From Acidobacteriota bacterium (GTDB lineage: Bacteria; Acidobacteriota; Vicinamibacteria; Vicinamibacterales; Fen-181), in assembly GCA_017883185.1 (NCBI GenBank), contig JADGOB010000036.1, positions 1 through 32,326 of the forward strand: a DNA stretch of 32,326 bases. Reading direction: 5' to 3'. The notes beneath the pieces are model-generated. The model did not search any database and was not told the DNA's origin. It saw only the letters and a list, made by a program, of their open reading frames with translations. Of this stretch, positions 30,197 through 32,326 are shown in pieces (position 1 is the first letter of the stretch; each line of letters opens with the position of its first letter). A program made the position numbers and the translations under genes.

Positions 30197-31339
30197 CTAT
30201 TGGTTGATGTGCACGACCTTCGCGGGCGGGAACCCGTTGAACCAGGTCGCTGAGGCGTTGCTGTAGGCCCCGATGTCCTCCGAGTACACGAGGTCGTCGA
30301 GCCGCAGGTCGGGCAGCACCTCTGACTGCGAGATTGTGTCGAGCCCGTCGCACGTTTGCCCAAACACCGCACACACCTCCGTCTCCCCCTTCCTGAACGA
30401 CTTGACGTGGTACGGGCAGTGGTCGAAGATGATGCCCGAGAAGGTGTGGTAAACGCTGTCGTCGATGTAGTAGCAGGTCTTCCCGTCGCGCACGGCCTTG
30501 CCGATGACCGTCGCGATTGATGTGACCGCCGTGGCCACGAAGAACCGGCCAGGCTCAGCGATGATCTCCATCTCTTTCGGGAACAGCCGATCGATCTCCG
30601 TGTTGATCTTCTTCGCCAGCAGGCTGAACGGCGCCACGTGCCGGTTGTAGCGCACGGGGAAGCCGCCGCCGATATCGAGGATCTTCAGCTCGAACCCACG
30701 CGACTTCGCCTCCTCCATCACGGCCGCCGACATGTTCAGCGCCTGCACGAAGTTCTCGAAGTTCGTGCACTGGCTGCCGACGTGAAAGCTCAACCCCTCC
30801 ACCACGAGACCCGCGTCGCGCGCCTCCTCGATGAGGGCCACCGCCTCGCCAGACTCGCAACCGAACTTCGATGACAGCTCCACCATCGAGCCGGTGTTCG
30901 GCACGCGAATCCGCACGAGAAGACCCGCGGTCGGCGCATGCTCCTGCACCTTGCCAATTTCCGTGCGGTTGTCGAACGTCACCAGCGGCTTGTACTTGTT
31001 GAGCTCCTCGAGTGTCTCCTTGGCCTTCACCGGGTTCGCGTAGACGATCTTGTCCCACACGAAATCCTGGCGCTCCTTGGCCGGGCGCCGGCGAATCAGC
31101 TCGTACACGAGCATGAACTCCGGGAACGACGCCACGTCGAAGCTCGCGCCGGCGTGGAAGAGCGTCTGTACAATCTCGGGCGCGGGGTTGGCCTTGACCG
31201 CGTAGTACGCCTGCACGCGCGGCAGGTACCGCTTGAAGGTGGCGTAGTTCTGCCGGATGGCATCGTGGTCCACGACGACGAGCGGCGTGCCGTGCTCGGC
31301 CGCGAGGGCCTGAAGCTGCTTGGGAGAAATCTTGGACAT
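30197..31339 (-). CDS. Group III PLP decarboxylase, ornithine/lysine decarboxylase-like
   Basis: 380 residues. This is an alanine-racemase-fold (type III) decarboxylase. Lys49 in YAVKANP forms the Schiff base with PLP; 'FHVGSQ', the phosphate-binding 'LDIGGGFPVRY' and 'IIAEPGRFF' follow. The C-terminal domain supplies the active-site cysteine in FGQTCDGLDTI and the end motif 'GAYSNASATWFNGF'. Length and motifs, for example 'TFDNRTEIGKV' and 'ELSSKFG', are closer to eukaryotic-type ornithine decarboxylase than to diaminopimelate or arginine decarboxylase. The expected reaction is ornithine (or lysine) to putrescine (or cadaverine) plus CO2. It starts 11 bp after the deoxyhypusine-synthase homologue stop codon, so the two are almost surely one polyamine operon. 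Substrate preference cannot be read from the sequence alone. Confidence 0.92.
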   Translation of the reverse strand: MSKISPKQLQALAAEHGTPLVVVDHDAIRQNYATFKRYLPRVQAYYAVKANPAPEIVQTLFHAGASFDVASFPEFMLVYELIRRRPAKERQDFVWDKIVYANPVKAKETLEELNKYKPLVTFDNRTEIGKVQEHAPTAGLLVRIRVPNTGSMVELSSKFGCESGEAVALIEEARDAGLVVEGLSFHVGSQCTNFENFVQALNMSAAVMEEAKSRGFELKILDIGGGFPVRYNRHVAPFSLLAKKINTEIDRLFPKEMEIIAEPGRFFVATAVTSIATVIGKAVRDGKTCYYIDDSVYHTFSGIIFDHCPYHVKSFRKGETEVCAVFGQTCDGLDTISQSEVLPDLRLDDLVYSEDIGAYSNASATWFNGFPPAKVVHINQ

Positions 31340-31350
31340 AGGCAGGAACG

Positions 31351-32326
31351 CTAGAACACCGGCTCGGAACCGTCGAGCATCTTCACCTTGTTGTGCTTGA
31401 AATATTCCTTCGTCAGCGCCTTCACCATGGCCGGGCGCGCGTTGTACAGCCGACGCAGCTTCCGCCTCTTGTGCGTGGCCAGCGCGTAATGGGTGAGAAT
31501 CGGCATCGCGATCGTCGTATCGGTGTAGCACACGACGGCGTCGGGCAGCCGATCCGGATCGACCTTGCCCCAGCTCACCGCCTCGCTCGGCGTCGCGCCG
31601 CTCAACCCGCCCGTGTCGGGCCGCGCGTCGGTAACCTGCAGGAAGTAGTCCTGCCCGAACTCCTTGATGCGCAGCACTTCCTGGATCTGCGGCTCGGTCT
31701 GCAGCATGAAGTTCTTGGGGCTGCCGCCACCCCACAGCACCACCGCGCTCTTCCCCCCCGCCCGCTTCGCCGCCAGCACGATCGCCGTCGTCTCGTTGAC
31801 GTCGGTCGACGGGTTCAGCCGCAGCTTGTTGCCGCGCAGCTCCACGCCCGCCACGTTCATGCCGATCGTCGAGTCGCCCGGTGACGACGTGTAGCAGGGC
31901 ACACCCGCGCGATACGCGGCGGCGAGCACCGACACATCCTTCAACCCCGCCTTGCGCTCCCACTCCGCGGCGTACTTGCCGAGCAGGTAGTGCAATTCCG
32001 CGGTGCCCATTTCCTTCTGGAACGCGGGCAGGGTGAGGATGCTGCGCAACGTGTCGTCGGTGGCCATCAGACAATCGCTGTAGCCCATCAGCACGTCGTA
32101 GACGCGCACGATGTCGTTGTCGCGCAGCTCGGTGTCGTCCATCGTGAAGCTGCCCATGCGGATCGGGTAGTTCAAGGCGAAGTGGAGGTCGTGATAGAGA
32201 ATCGCGCCCGTGGACACGATCCAGTCCACGAAGCCGGCCTTGATGAGCGGCACGATCGACGAGCAGCCGAGCCCCGCGGGCGTGAGCGCGCCCGACAGGC
32301 TCATGCCGATCGTGACGTCCGCCTCG
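31351..32326 (-). CDS. Deoxyhypusine synthase family aminobutyltransferase, 5' partial
   Basis: The frame is open to the window edge and continues upstream of the ATG at 32304 with '...EADVTIG', so the start is outside; about 324 residues are present and probably only a few tens are missing. Family features are '[16 protein letters not shown]' (NAD-binding region), '[16 protein letters not shown]', '[11 protein letters not shown]', '[14 protein letters not shown]' and '[12 protein letters not shown]', whose lysine (codon 31564-31566) matches the residue that carries the aminobutyl imine in human deoxyhypusine synthase. Bacteria have no eIF5A substrate, so bacterial homologues are thought to act on free polyamines, for example to make homospermidine, spermidine or guanidino-polyamines. 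The downstream decarboxylase, 11 bp away, would supply the amine. Confidence 0.92.
   Translation of the reverse strand, partial: EADVTIGMSLSGALTPAGLGCSSIVPLIKAGFVDWIVSTGAILYHDLHFALNYPIRMGSFTMDDTELRDNDIVRVYDVLMGYSDCLMATDDTLRSILTLPAFQKEMGTAELHYLLGKYAAEWERKAGLKDVSVLAAAYRAGVPCYTSSPGDSTIGMNVAGVELRGNKLRLNPSTDVNETTAIVLAAKRAGGKSAVVLWGGGSPKNFMLQTEPQIQEVLRIKEFGQDYFLQVTDARPDTGGLSGATPSEAVSWGKVDPDRLPDAVVCYTDTTIAMPILTHYALATHKRRKLRRLYNARPAMVKALTKEYFKHNKVKMLDGSEPVF

Noticed and set aside
1-32326. CRISPR array, tRNA, rRNA, integrase or transposase gene
   Set aside because: No regularly spaced repeats, no tRNA-like cloverleaf or CCA-ended stem set, and no recombinase motif seen on either strand.

Overview
The window is a GC-rich chromosomal stretch (third codon positions almost all G or C) from a bacterium that I infer to be an acidobacterium, most likely of the Vicinamibacteria type. 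The evidence is indirect. It carries an ADOP-type orphan ABC permease, a secreted tricorn-like protease, a very large BNR-repeat protein next to a large M14 peptidase, and repeated glycine-rich inserts in its exported enzymes. There is no rRNA, tRNA, phage gene, transposase or CRISPR array. I find 18 protein-coding genes, two of them cut by the window ends (S9 peptidase at the left, deoxyhypusine synthase at the right).

Layout. 1-1353 (+): C-terminal part of an S9 peptidase. 1495-3643 (-): a three-gene ECF sigma / zinc-finger anti-sigma / small membrane protein operon with a candidate self-recognised promoter (GGAAC-N17-CGTTT). 3908-7288 (+): exported tricorn-like protease. 7423-10307 (-): two translationally coupled M16 peptidases, one with the zinc site and one without. 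10480-11577 (+): exported protein of unknown function. 11678-18391 (+): BNR/sortilin-like protein followed by an M14 carboxypeptidase-like protein. 18576-19622 (+): double-SIS sugar-phosphate enzyme, probably read from a nearly leaderless transcript. 19714-21740 (-): Tat-exported aldo/keto reductase with two ferredoxin-like clusters, then a LolA-like periplasmic protein. 21967-26809 (+): a glutaminase/DUF4965-like protein and a GH127 beta-L-arabinofuranosidase-like lipoprotein. 26814-29309 (-): ADOP permease. 29690-30160 (+): short cytoplasmic protein of unknown function. 30197-window end (-): deoxyhypusine-synthase homologue followed by an ornithine-decarboxylase-like enzyme.

How the genes fit together. 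The left 18 kb is mostly an extracytoplasmic protein- and peptide-degrading set (S9, tricorn/S41, two M16, M14 and a BNR protein), which suggests a proteolytic lifestyle. The middle handles carbohydrates (SIS enzyme, GH127, DUF4965). The right end is a polyamine module: a PLP decarboxylase can make putrescine, and the deoxyhypusine-synthase homologue can transfer aminobutyl groups between small polyamines.

Intergenic regions hold several dispersed-looking palindromes: 1419-1462 and its relative at 24140-24171, 7366-7417, 21846-21951 and 24193-24284. They look like REP/MITE-type repeats. No strong case for a new defence or mobile system was found. The best leads are the tandem-finger anti-sigma operon with its promoter, the polyamine pair, the two unknown proteins and the palindromic elements.
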